DNA of 64,000 nucleotides from an uncultured Eubacteriales bacterium (GCA_900551295.1 URVJ01000015.1:5422-69421), one strand, 5' to 3'; shown: positions 8,713 through 16,746, counted from the stretch's first letter. The notes: generated by a model not told the origin, from the letters alone. Numbers and translations: made by a program.

Positions 8713-9315
8713 ATGGGATTCGGACTTTTATTTCTCGGATTTCTGCTGTTTCTGTCGTTTAAAATATTTCCCGTCGGAGTAATCGGTGCGGCGCTTATGT
8801 ATGCCGGACTTTCAAAGCTGTGTAAGTCCGCACCGTACTTTTCAAAGGTCAGAATACCGTGCGCCGTGTACTTTGTTTACAGCGTGCTGTTCGCCGCGCT
8901 CTGGACGCTTAATATTACAGGCGCACTCGATGTTCTCGGCGACGGCGCAAAATTGCTCTGGATTGTTGACGACGCAGTTTATACGGTCATATTCTGCATA
9001 TTCTGCGATTTTCTCTTTAAAGCACTTAAACGTATTTGTGAACAGGTCGGGTTTGACAGGGGCGTAAAAAAGTATAGACTTTGCCTTGCGTTCCTTGAGG
9101 TTTATGCTCTCGGCTCCGCAGTTAAGTTTGTGTGCTATCCTCTCGGATATTCCGCCTATGTTGCCGCACCTCTGCTTGTTGTTGAACTCCTTACCGTTGT
9201 CTCCGCCGCCGCTTGGCTCTATTCCTGCTATATGATGATCGCTACTCAGGAAATTATCGACGACGAAACCGAAAAAATCCGCAAGTACGACAAGTTACAC
9301 TCAAAAAAACGTTAG
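8713..9315 (+). CDS. multi-pass membrane protein of unknown function
   Basis: A 200-residue protein with about six hydrophobic segments and a charged C-terminal tail. The N-terminal pattern GLLFLGFLLFLSF...VGVIGAALMYAGLSKL is like the start of the larger membrane protein at 10943 (LVFFGLVFLI...PDFIGFALVCAGLAKY), so the two may be distant paralogs. The start follows the secA stop by 2 bp, with its ribosome-binding region inside the end of secA, suggesting coupling. The last 50 or so codons strongly favour pyrimidine-ending synonyms (28 of 32 fourfold, sixfold and Ile codons). An interspersed element begins right after the stop. Confidence 0.75.
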   Translation: MGFGLLFLGFLLFLSFKIFPVGVIGAALMYAGLSKLCKSAPYFSKVRIPCAVYFVYSVLFAALWTLNITGALDVLGDGAKLLWIVDDAVYTVIFCIFCDFLFKALKRICEQVGFDRGVKKYRLCLAFLEVYALGSAVKFVCYPLGYSAYVAAPLLVVELLTVVSAAAWLYSCYMMIATQEIIDDETEKIRKYDKLHSKKR

Positions 9316-9320
9316 GGGGA

Positions 9321-9383
9321 TACGCGCCGAAGGATACGCGCCGAAGGATACGCGCCGAAGAATACGCGCCGAAGAATACGCGC
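9321..9383 (+). repeat. 14-bp tandem repeat, 4.5 copies
   Basis: TACGCGCCGAAGRA is repeated at 9321, 9335, 9349 and 9363, followed by a partial TACGCGC that runs into the palindrome. The first two units end GGA and the next two end GAA. The array starts five bases after the upstream stop codon. Confidence 0.95.
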
Positions 9384-9403
9384 TTTCTTTTTAAAAAGAA
9401 AGC
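9382..9403. repeat. 22-nt perfect palindrome of element R2
   Basis: GCTTTCTTTTT is followed directly by its reverse complement. The same palindrome, or a one-base variant, is at 12370-12391, 16829-16850, 18889-18910, 29843-29864 and 63432-63453, in each case followed by TGCAAAGAAAAC. It could fold as a hairpin in RNA, but no T run follows, so it is not a standard intrinsic terminator. Confidence 0.9.
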
Positions 9404-9725
9404 TGCAAAGAAAACAATAGCCCCTAATTTAGAAAAGAATTTCGGGATACTCCCTGCCTCCGGCTTGTTCCGTCAGCCGCCAAAAGTCGGGCGGCTGACT
9501 CAAATCTAAGCAGGTGCGTGAGTAAACTATGGAAATTATGTGCTGACGGTGACTTTGGAAAGTGAAAATCTTTTGTCATTTATCCTCGCAGAGGACTTTT
9601 TCGATTCCGAAAAGTGAGTGTATAAAGCTGCAAGCAGAAGTGAATTTCCCGTTTCCGCCCAAAATAAGATATATTTCTCAAATTTTTAAGATACATTTTT
9701 CCCCAAAAAGAAAGGAAGAGTCCCG

Positions 9726-10118
9726 ATGCTAAAGGTAGGAATAATCGGAAATGAGCAAATGATAGTCAGCCGCAGTAACAGCGCGGCGGAAAACGGCGGA
9801 ACGCTTTTGGTGTTCTCCACACCGTCTATGTGCGCACTTATGGAATCCGCGGCAGCGTCAAGCGTAAATAAACTTCTCGATAACGGACTTACAACAGTCG
9901 GCGTGTCAATGAATGTTAAACATACCTCGCCGACACCTCTCGGAATGACTGTCTATTGCGAAAGTACGCTTACGGAACTTGACGGAAAAAGACTTGTGTT
10001 TAAAATAACCGCATTCGACCGTACCGGAGTTATCGGCACGGCAGTGCATGAACGTATGATAGTCGACGCTAAAAGCTTTATGGAAAAAGCCGCGGCAAAA
10101 AGAGATGTCAGATTATGA
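9726..10118 (+). CDS. hotdog-fold thioesterase (FlK-like)
   Basis: A 130-residue single hotdog domain, the usual length for the fluoroacetyl-CoA thioesterase-like family. Family features are the TPSMCALMESAA segment with its catalytic-type Thr and Glu, TTVGVSMNVKHTSPTPLGM with the conserved His, and DRTGVIGTAVHERMIV. It probably hydrolyses a small acyl-CoA; the substrate cannot be told and FlK-like does not imply fluoroacetate. The ATG follows AAAGGAAGAG. It overlaps the next gene by 4 bp (ATGA), so the two are translationally coupled. Confidence 0.85.
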   Translation: MLKVGIIGNEQMIVSRSNSAAENGGTLLVFSTPSMCALMESAAASSVNKLLDNGLTTVGVSMNVKHTSPTPLGMTVYCESTLTELDGKRLVFKITAFDRTGVIGTAVHERMIVDAKSFMEKAAAKRDVRL

Positions 10119-10924
10119 AACAAAAGGAAAAGAAAGATAGAGTAAAGATACATAATAAAAAGACTAAAAAGCAGAAACTCATTATCGGTGTGTGCGCCGT
10201 AGTTCTGTGCCTTGCCGTGCTTGCGGCTGCGGGAGCGCTTATAGATAATTCAAGAAAGAATGACCCGTCGCTGCTTCCCGTCGTGCAGACCGAGGACGAT
10301 TACCTTACAAAGTCGTTCCGTAATTATTACCCGACGGATTTCGACGCCGATATTATGTCGGATGAAGAATATACCGCGCTTGACAGACAGGTAAAATATA
10401 CCGATTCTTCGGGGAATACATATGCGCTTGATGATGTTTCCGAAAGTAATCTGAATGAGGGACAGCGTTTTTTCAAGGCTTATTTCGATGCCGTAATTTC
10501 GGGCAGCTATGAAGAATATTCCGATATGTTCTCCGAAAGCTATAAAAACGATACTCCCGGATTTGAAAAATACGTGGATAGAGTCTTTCCTCCGCAGAGA
10601 GTTTATAATATAACCGTAAAGGAAATCGCAAGAACCGATGCAAACGATACGTCTTATACGTATGACGGAAAGCCGTGCGTGTTCGGATTTTATGAAGTCG
10701 AGTTTATGATTCTGAAGAATGACGGCTGTTTCAGACGCGATCTTCCGGAAAATGCGTCGCGTCCGCTTATATTCGAGCTTGTGACTTTTGATGCAGGCAC
10801 GGAAAACGAGAAAACATATATTAAAAACCTCTATACGCCGTCGAGCCTTGCGAATAATAAGGATAATAAAGCCGCAGATGACGGCATAGATGCGGACGGC
10901 GCGGATAACGCGGAAAATAATTAA
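10115..10924 (+). CDS. membrane-anchored extracytoplasmic protein of unknown function
   Basis: 269 residues: a very basic N terminus (about residues 1-21), one transmembrane helix (about 22-44, LIIGVCAVVLCLAVLAAAGAL) and a polar extracytoplasmic part. The segment ESNLNEGQRFFKAYFDAVISGSYEEY is like the helical start of NTF2-like domains found in secreted Firmicutes proteins, which is an inference. The C terminus is a low-complexity Asp/Ala/Asn tail. It is coupled to the thioesterase gene upstream and lies 18 bp from the membrane-protein gene downstream. I do not recognise a named family. Confidence 0.75.
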   Translation: MKQKEKKDRVKIHNKKTKKQKLIIGVCAVVLCLAVLAAAGALIDNSRKNDPSLLPVVQTEDDYLTKSFRNYYPTDFDADIMSDEEYTALDRQVKYTDSSGNTYALDDVSESNLNEGQRFFKAYFDAVISGSYEEYSDMFSESYKNDTPGFEKYVDRVFPPQRVYNITVKEIARTDANDTSYTYDGKPCVFGFYEVEFMILKNDGCFRRDLPENASRPLIFELVTFDAGTENEKTYIKNLYTPSSLANNKDNKAADDGIDADGADNAENN

Positions 10925-10942
10925 ATTTTTGAGAGGATAAAA

Positions 10943-12343
10943 ATGAAATCCGGACTTGTTTTGGTGTTTTTCGGACTTGTTTTTCTGATAAATCCGAACT
11001 TTAATATGTTCGATATATTGCCGGACTTTATAGGATTTGCGCTTGTGTGCGCAGGACTTGCAAAATACGCGCTGATCGACGAAAATCTGTCGAGCGCAAA
11101 GAAATGTTCGATGTACTGCGCGTTTCTGTCTGCCGCAAAGCTTGTTTTTTCGCTGTGGACAAATGCCGGGCATACAGATTATCTTCTGCCGTTCGGATTT
11201 GCCTTTGCGGTGCTTGAAATAATCTTTATGACGGCGTTTTTCAGAAACCTCTGCACGGGATTCGACTATATGGCTCTGCGCGCGTCGGACGAAAGCGCAA
11301 GAACAAAGCTGTCGAACCTGTTTGCAATGTCGGCGATATATACGTTCGGCACGCGCATACTCGATTTTGTGCCGCAGATATTTTCGCTTGTTTCACAGAA
11401 TGAGGAGCTTGATCTAAGCTATAATGCGCATAGAAAAATGCCGCTGTCGGCGGTAAAACCGTATGTTATGCTTGTCTGTATGGCGGCAAGCCTTGTACTC
11501 GGAGTGCTTTTGGTGATAGTTGCGTCGGGAGCATTGAAAAAACTGCGGAAAAGTGAGAAATTTATTAGTTTTGCGCAGCAGAAATATATAAACGACGTCG
11601 AAAATGACCGTGAAAGATATGTAAGCCTTGTAATGCCGGGCGTTTTTACGCTATGCGTGATTGCGTCGGTGTTTCTGTACGATTTTGAGATAGGCGGAGT
11701 AAATTTGCTGCCGACGATTCTGACGCTGCCGTTTTTTGGCGCGGCAGTTGCGAGAATGAAAAAGGTTGACGCAAATATAAAAACTCCGTGTGTTGCATAT
11801 ATTGCGGCGTCTGTATTCTGTGCCGTACAGTATGTGCTGATGTACGCGGTAAATGTCGGCGTGGGCGAGCTTTATGCGGAAAGTGCCGTTACTTACGGTG
11901 CGGCGTTAAGGCTGTCATCGGTCGGCGGTACGGTATTGACGGCTGTTGTGTGCGTGCTTTGCGCGGTGTTTACGGCGTTGGGTGCGGTTAAAACGCTTGA
12001 CGCGCTCGGTAAGGTCTGCAAGGACAACCGCAGAACGTCGGCTCTCGGACGTATTTTGTTATGCAAGATTATGGTCTGCGCCGTCTGCTTTGTAGGATTT
12101 GTGAGCAATGCGCTGAGAATAGCCGTTCTGTATCTCGGCAACAATGCCGCGGTGCGTGAATTTCTCCTTGTCCGCGGTAATATTAAGTCCGAGCCGCAGT
12201 ATCTCTCATATCTTTCAAACCGCAGCGTCGCTCTCTTTCAGCGCGTCGATTCTCTCAGCGAATTTGTCGGTATCGCGTTCTTTGTCCTTGCCGCTTTCAC
12301 TGTCCTCAACATTGCCGCCGCTCAAAACAAATCCGAAGGATAG
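10943..12343 (+). CDS. multi-pass membrane protein of unknown function
   Basis: 466 residues with about ten to twelve hydrophobic segments. It begins with a re-entrant-looking pair, GLVLVFFGLVFLI...FDILPDFIGFALVCAGLAKY, that is echoed in the smaller membrane protein at 8713. The ATG follows GAGAGGATAA. No catalytic motif is visible. The gene uses ordinary codons for most of its length, then switches: in the last 48 codons 27 of 31 fourfold, sixfold and Ile codons end in C or T. Element R3 starts immediately after the stop. Confidence 0.75.
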   Translation: MKSGLVLVFFGLVFLINPNFNMFDILPDFIGFALVCAGLAKYALIDENLSSAKKCSMYCAFLSAAKLVFSLWTNAGHTDYLLPFGFAFAVLEIIFMTAFFRNLCTGFDYMALRASDESARTKLSNLFAMSAIYTFGTRILDFVPQIFSLVSQNEELDLSYNAHRKMPLSAVKPYVMLVCMAASLVLGVLLVIVASGALKKLRKSEKFISFAQQKYINDVENDRERYVSLVMPGVFTLCVIASVFLYDFEIGGVNLLPTILTLPFFGAAVARMKKVDANIKTPCVAYIAASVFCAVQYVLMYAVNVGVGELYAESAVTYGAALRLSSVGGTVLTAVVCVLCAVFTALGAVKTLDALGKVCKDNRRTSALGRILLCKIMVCAVCFVGFVSNALRIAVLYLGNNAAVREFLLVRGNIKSEPQYLSYLSNRSVALFQRVDSLSEFVGIAFFVLAAFTVLNIAAAQNKSEG

Positions 12344-13100
12344 TTACATTCTCGCCGGAGAGAGAACGCGCTTTCTTTTAAAAAAGAAAGCTGCAAAGAA
12401 AACAGGGGAAACGCGCTTTTCTGAAGAAAAGCTTTGCGCTCTAAAGAGTGTAAACAAAAGACTTTAATAGCCCTTAAATAAGAAAAAGGCTGTGGGATAC
12501 TCTCTGCCGCCGGCTTGTACCGTTCGCAGTCGAACGGCAGGACTGCGAACTCAGATGTATACAGGTGCGTGAGTAAACTATGGAAATTATGTACAAAGGG
12601 CAGTTTTGGAAAGTAAAGTAATTACGCACCACCAAAACATAAAACTAAAATTCAGCAAAGTCATCTCGCGTAAGCGAGCCGGGCAGAAAAACGAGTCCTG
12701 TTGACTGCGTAATAACGCATAAAAATCGCACTTTTGAGCCTAAAACAAAGTTTACGCAGACCGCAGCGTGACATGGCATAAGAATTGGGGCGTTACGTCA
12801 ACAAGCTGCGTATAGATACCAACCCCATCCGCGCGCCTGTCGCGCGGCGATTTTGCCGTAGGTTACGTGGACGTACCGTAGTAACAAGTGGTCACTTTAG
12901 AAAAATCGTTTGAGGGGTAGAAATCCAAGTTTATGGCATTTACGCTCTTTAGAGTGAAATCCTCCCGTCGGGGGATTGTCAAGGGGCGAGTAGTCCCTTG
13001 AACGGTTTATCCTCGCAGGGGACTTTTCGACCGCTTTTCTCCGTAGAAAAGCGTCAGTATATGGTTGCACTTTGAAGAATGTAATCCGTTTCCGCCCAAA
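12344..13100 (+). repeat. interspersed hairpin element, copy R3 (fullest copy)
   Basis: The most complete copy and a useful reference. In order: palindrome 12370-12391; second hairpin GCTTTTCTGAAGAAAAGC 12415-12432; CTCTAAAGAGTGTAAACAAAAG; stem GTTCGCAGTC/GACTGCGAAC 12522-12531 with 12541-12550; GGTGCGTGAGTAAACTATGG; stem CTCGC/GCGAG 12665-12678; TCCTGTTGACTG 12696-12707; a TGCGT/ACGCA stem; GTGACATGGCATAA near 12768; the GC-rich CCGCGCG/CGCGCGG hairpin 12829-12847; CTCTTTAGAGTGAAATCC; GGGGATTGTCAAGGGGCGA; and a tail hairpin GCTTTTCT/AGAAAAGC with GTTTCCGCCC. No convincing gene lies inside it. Confidence 0.85.
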
Positions 13101-13145
13101 CCAAGAAACAATCAGCCAAGAAAAAAAGAAAGGAAGTCTCTCCCC

Positions 13146-13355
13146 GTGGAACTTAAAGCCTTCGGCGTAGGCGATACGCTGAATATGAAAAAACCGCACG
13201 CGTGTGATTCAAAATCAAAAAAGATGCTCGTGCTCATGGCAGGCAGTGACGTTAAAGTGCGCTGTGAAGGCTGCGGACGAGAGATGATCCTGCCGAGAGT
13301 TAAACTCGAAAGAAGCATAAAAAGCGTTACCCGAAAGGAAGACACGAATGTTTGA
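13146..13355 (+). CDS. DUF951 small zinc-ribbon-like protein
   Basis: 69 residues matching the DUF951 family of Firmicutes: GVGDTLNMKKPHACDSK at the start, a Cys-x2-Cys pair in VRCEGCGREMILPR and the basic end ERSIKSV. The function is unknown; the family often sits beside translation or chromosome genes. The GTG at 13146 was chosen because AGGAAG lies 9 bp before it and it begins the conserved domain. An upstream ATG at 13065 would add residues encoded by the repeat tail. The stop overlaps the start of prfA by 8 bp, so the two are coupled. Confidence 0.85.
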   Translation: MELKAFGVGDTLNMKKPHACDSKSKKMLVLMAGSDVKVRCEGCGREMILPRVKLERSIKSVTRKEDTNV

Positions 13356-14418
13356 AAACCTTGAAGAAGCAAAAAAACATTTTGAACAGATAAATGATAT
13401 GCTCATGACTCCCGAAGTCATAAATGATACCGAAAAGTATAAAAATCTCATGAAAGAGCATAAAAATCTCTCCCCGATTGTCGAAAAGTATAATGAATAT
13501 AAAGCGACAAAGAGTAATTACGATCAGGCTTGTGAGCTTGCGGACGAAACCGACGATAAAGAGCTTAAAGACCTTGCCGAAACCGAAATGAAAGAGTGTA
13601 AAGAAAGACTTTCGGAAATCGAGGAGGAATTGAAAATACTCCTGCTGCCGCGCGATGAGGACGATGATAAAAACGTAATCGTCGAAATAAGAGCAGGTAC
13701 CGGCGGTGAAGAAGCCGCGCTTTTCGCACATAGTATTTTCCGTATGTACTCAATGTACGCCGACAGAAAACACTTTAAAATCGAAGTTCTCAATATAAAC
13801 GAAACCGAACTCGGCGGAATAAAGGAAGTCGCGTTTATGGTAGAGGGCGCAGGCGCATTTTCAAGATTTAAGTTTGAAAGCGGCGTTCACCGCGTTCAGC
13901 GCGTGCCCGAAACCGAAACCCAGGGACGTATACACACCTCGGCAATTACCGTCGCAGTGCTTCCCGAGGCTGAGGACGTAGAAGTTGAAATCAACCCGAA
14001 TGACCTTGAAATAGATACTTATCGCAGCGGCGGCGCAGGAGGTCAGCATGTAAATAAGACCGACTCGGCAATAAGAATAACTCATAAGCCGACAGGTATA
14101 GTCGTAGAGTGCCAGGACGAGCGCAGCCAGTTCAAAAACCGCGATAAGGCAATGAAAATGTTAAAGGCAAAGCTGTTGGATATGGAAAAGACAAGACAGC
14201 ATAATGAGCGCGCAAGTGAGAGAAAGAGCCAGGTCGGTTCGGGCGACAGAAGCGAGAGAATAAGAACGTATAATTATCCGCAGAGCAGACTTACCGACCA
14301 TAGAATAGGTCTTACGCTGTATAGCCTTGAAAATATCCTTGACGGAGATCTCGACGGCGTTATCGACGCATTGATTACAGCCGACAGAGCCGAAAAACTG
14401 CAGAACAGCGAGTTGTGA
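13348..14418 (+). CDS. prfA: peptide chain release factor 1
   Basis: Recognises UAA and UAG stop codons and triggers peptide release on the ribosome. At 356 residues it is full length. The stop-codon-reading PxT tripeptide is present as PET in VQRVPETETQGRIHTS, separating it from RF2, which has SPF. The catalytic GGQ is in SGGAGGQHVNKTDSAIRI. It is coupled to the DUF951 gene and 6 bp from the tsaC-type gene. The prmC methyltransferase gene that usually follows prfA in Firmicutes is absent here. Confidence 0.97.
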   Translation: MFENLEEAKKHFEQINDMLMTPEVINDTEKYKNLMKEHKNLSPIVEKYNEYKATKSNYDQACELADETDDKELKDLAETEMKECKERLSEIEEELKILLLPRDEDDDKNVIVEIRAGTGGEEAALFAHSIFRMYSMYADRKHFKIEVLNINETELGGIKEVAFMVEGAGAFSRFKFESGVHRVQRVPETETQGRIHTSAITVAVLPEAEDVEVEINPNDLEIDTYRSGGAGGQHVNKTDSAIRITHKPTGIVVECQDERSQFKNRDKAMKMLKAKLLDMEKTRQHNERASERKSQVGSGDRSERIRTYNYPQSRLTDHRIGLTLYSLENILDGDLDGVIDALITADRAEKLQNSEL

Positions 14419-14424
14419 TAAATA

Positions 14425-15537
14425 ATGATTCTCGAAGAAACAAAAATATTGAAAGTGTCGCCGGACCTTTCGGATAAAGACGATATGCAAAAGCTTGAAT
14501 TTGCGGGAGAAATACTCCGTAAAGGCGGACTTGTCGCATTCCCTACCGAAACCGTCTACGGACTCGGCGCAAACGCGCTCGATAAAGACGCGGTGGAAAA
14601 TATATTCAGGGCAAAGGGACGTCCGCAGGATAATCCGCTTATAGTCCATGTAAGCAAGCCCGAAGATATAACAAAGTATGCCGTTACCGAAAATAATAAG
14701 TACTTTGAGATATTAAAGGACGAAATGCCGGCGCCTCTTACCGTAATACTTCCCAAAAGAGATGTTATTCCGACGGAGGTCTGCGCGGGGCTTGACAGCG
14801 TGGGCATGAGAGTTCCTCTGTCGAAGATTGCAAGAAAGCTCATAGAGTGCGCGGGAGTTCCCGTCGCGGCGCCAAGCGCAAATCTTTCGGGAAAACCCAG
14901 TCCAACCTGCGCAAAACACGTCATTGACGATATGACGGGCAGAGCCGACGTAATTATAGACGGTTCGTTCAGTACCGTCGGCGTTGAATCCACCGTCGTA
15001 ACGCTTTGCACAGAGCCGCCGACGATATTAAGACCCGGCGGATTTACAAAGGAAATGCTCGAACGTCTGCTCGGACGCGTAAATGTGTCCGACGCTGTGC
15101 TGAACGGACTTAAAGAGGGCGAAAAGGCGGCGTCCCCCGGAATGAAATATAAGCATTACGCGCCGCAGAATAAGGTCGTGCTCGTAAAAGGCGAAAATGA
15201 CGGACAGATAGAGGACGCTCTGCTGCATAAGCTTGAAACCGAAAACTGCGCGGTAATATGCTGTAAAGAGCAGTGCGGAAAGTTTTATGAAAAGTATAAA
15301 GAGCGTATAATAACGGTGGGCAGTACGTCGCACCTAGAGGATTACGCGGAAAAGCTTTTCGGCGCGCTGAGAGATACCGACGGCTTTTGCGGTATAACGG
15401 CGGTCTATGCGGCGCTGCCAAAGGATACGTCGGGAATATCGCTTGCCATATATAACAGAATGTTGAGAGCTGCGGCATTCAACGTCATAAACGCAAAGGA
15501 CGGAGCGGCGCAAAGCGCGGACGGTGAGAGAAAATGA
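14425..15537 (+). CDS. tsaC: L-threonylcarbamoyladenylate synthase (Sua5 type)
   Basis: Makes threonylcarbamoyl-AMP from threonine, bicarbonate and ATP for the t6A37 modification of ANN-reading tRNAs. At 370 residues it is the long Sua5/YwlC form: a YrdC domain (about 20-215) with GGLVAFPTETVYGLGANA, KGRPQDNPLIVH and APSANLSGKPSPT, followed by the linker SPGMKYKHYAP and a C-terminal Sua5 domain. It sits between prfA and coaE in a tight cluster, and its last bases overlap the coaE start by 4 bp. Confidence 0.95.
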   Translation: MILEETKILKVSPDLSDKDDMQKLEFAGEILRKGGLVAFPTETVYGLGANALDKDAVENIFRAKGRPQDNPLIVHVSKPEDITKYAVTENNKYFEILKDEMPAPLTVILPKRDVIPTEVCAGLDSVGMRVPLSKIARKLIECAGVPVAAPSANLSGKPSPTCAKHVIDDMTGRADVIIDGSFSTVGVESTVVTLCTEPPTILRPGGFTKEMLERLLGRVNVSDAVLNGLKEGEKAASPGMKYKHYAPQNKVVLVKGENDGQIEDALLHKLETENCAVICCKEQCGKFYEKYKERIITVGSTSHLEDYAEKLFGALRDTDGFCGITAVYAALPKDTSGISLAIYNRMLRAAAFNVINAKDGAAQSADGERK

Positions 15538-16145
15538 TAATTCTCGGACTTACAGGCCCGTCGGGATCGGGAAAAAGCAGCTTTGCGCACAGGGCGCTTG
15601 AAAAATATGACGGCGTGTGCGTGACCGACGCCGATAAGATAGCGAGAAGCGTGACCGAAAAAGGAACGCCATGCTTAAAGGAGCTTTGCGGATATTTCGG
15701 AAACGGAATTCTGCTTGCCGACGGCAGTCTTGACAGAAAGGCGCTTGCAAAGGCGGCGTTTTCGGACGAAAAAAAGCATGAGGTGTTAAATTCCGTAACG
15801 CATAAGTATATAATGCTCGAAATGCGAAAGGAAATCGACAAGGCGGAAAAGTCGGGCATGAAAATGTGCATAGTTGACGCACCGCTGCTGTTCGAGAGCG
15901 GATTTGATAAAAACTGCGGCGTGACGGTCTGCGTAATTGCGGATAAAGATACAAGAATAAAGCGCATAATGCAGCGCGACGGCATAGATGAAAATTCCGC
16001 AAGGCTTAGAATTTCGGCGCAGCATGACGATGAATTTTATACTTCAAAGTCAGGTTTTGCGCTGAGAAACGATACGTCGCAGGCAGATTTTGAAAAGCAG
16101 ACAGATGATGTTTTGCAGGTTATTTTTCAAAAATTTAAAGCATAA
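15534..16145 (+). CDS. coaE: dephospho-CoA kinase
   Basis: Last step of coenzyme A synthesis, phosphorylating the ribose 3'-hydroxyl of dephospho-CoA. The protein has 203 residues, a P-loop GLTGPSGSGKSS at residues 5-16, DADKIAR near 38 and the lid DAPLLFESGFDKNC near 115. The ATG overlaps the end of the tsaC gene (ATGA), so expression is coupled. The neighbouring lytic transglycosylase gene follows after 46 bp, a pairing common in Clostridia. Confidence 0.95.
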   Translation: MIILGLTGPSGSGKSSFAHRALEKYDGVCVTDADKIARSVTEKGTPCLKELCGYFGNGILLADGSLDRKALAKAAFSDEKKHEVLNSVTHKYIMLEMRKEIDKAEKSGMKMCIVDAPLLFESGFDKNCGVTVCVIADKDTRIKRIMQRDGIDENSARLRISAQHDDEFYTSKSGFALRNDTSQADFEKQTDDVLQVIFQKFKA

Positions 16146-16191
16146 TAACAAATACATAATGAAATATCCCCCGAAGAGAGGTATTATATAA

Positions 16192-16746
16192 GTGAAGAGA
16201 ACCGCAGTTATTCTTTCGATACTTGCGCTTGCGGCGCTTGTCAGCTTTGCATGGATCAAAGTCGAGAGAATTGTGCTTGAAAATAATTATCCGCTTGAAT
16301 TCAAAGAATATGTGGATAAGTATTCCGAAAAATATTCCGTGCCGGAAAATATTGTCTACGGCATTATAAAAACGGAGAGCAATTTTAAAAGCGACGCTTT
16401 GTCCGATAAGGGCGCGATAGGACTTATGCAGATCACTCCCGAAACTTTCGAGTGGCTCTGTACCAAAGAACCTTATGAAAACGCCTCTGCCGAATTGCTT
16501 TATAATCCCGAAATCAATATAAGATACGGTACGCTTTTCCTCAGTATGCTCTATACCGAGTTCGGTACTTGGGATAACGCTTATGCCGCTTATAATGCCG
16601 GCAGAACGCGCGTTAATAATTGGCTCTCTCAGGAACAGCATAATGCCGACGGCAGACTCGTGAATATTCCTTTCCCCGAAACCGCAAACTATGTCGTGAA
16701 AGTCGCCAAAGCCGCCGAAACTTACAAAGATCTGTATTTTGATTAG
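16192..16746 (+). CDS. lytic transglycosylase, SLT family
   Basis: Cleaves peptidoglycan glycan strands to anhydro-muropeptides outside the membrane. The 184-residue protein has an N-terminal anchor (about 4-22) and one SLT/GEWL domain with catalytic Glu in GIIKTESNFKSDALSDKGA, then GLMQITPET and AYNAGRTRVNNWL. The GTG at 16192 follows AGAGAGG. Codon use changes within the gene: 32 of 42 fourfold, sixfold and Ile codons after position 16501 end in C or T. Element R4 starts right behind the stop. Confidence 0.93.
   Translation: MKRTAVILSILALAALVSFAWIKVERIVLENNYPLEFKEYVDKYSEKYSVPENIVYGIIKTESNFKSDALSDKGAIGLMQITPETFEWLCTKEPYENASAELLYNPEINIRYGTLFLSMLYTEFGTWDNAYAAYNAGRTRVNNWLSQEQHNADGRLVNIPFPETANYVVKVAKAAETYKDLYFD

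Larger units (their letters stand above)
9316..9665 (+). repeat. interspersed hairpin element, copy R2
   Basis: Fills the gap between the membrane-protein gene and the thioesterase gene. In order it has tandem 14-mers, the 22-nt palindrome, a GCCCCTAATTTAG...GGGATACTC block, a GTCAGCCGCC/GGCGGCTGAC stem (9472-9481 with 9490-9499), GGTGCGTGAGTAAACTATGG, and then the CTTTTTCGATTCCGAAAAG...GTTTCCGCCC tail. The CTCGC and TTGACTG modules are missing. The tail ends about 45 bp before the next ribosome-binding site. Confidence 0.85.

Noticed and set aside
9321..9383. Tandem repeat as a CRISPR-like array
   Set aside because: Units are 14 bp and adjacent, with no unique spacers and no cas genes in the window. 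The 63381 and 5035 arrays were rejected as CRISPR for similar reasons.
9382..9403. The 22-nt palindrome as an ordinary intrinsic terminator
   Set aside because: The stem is A+T rich and is followed by TGCAAAGAAAAC with no T run, so it lacks the second half of an intrinsic terminator.
9213..9509. 98-codon frame running from the 8713 gene into element R2
   Set aside because: It overlaps a better gene in another frame and then reads through the tandem repeat and palindrome.
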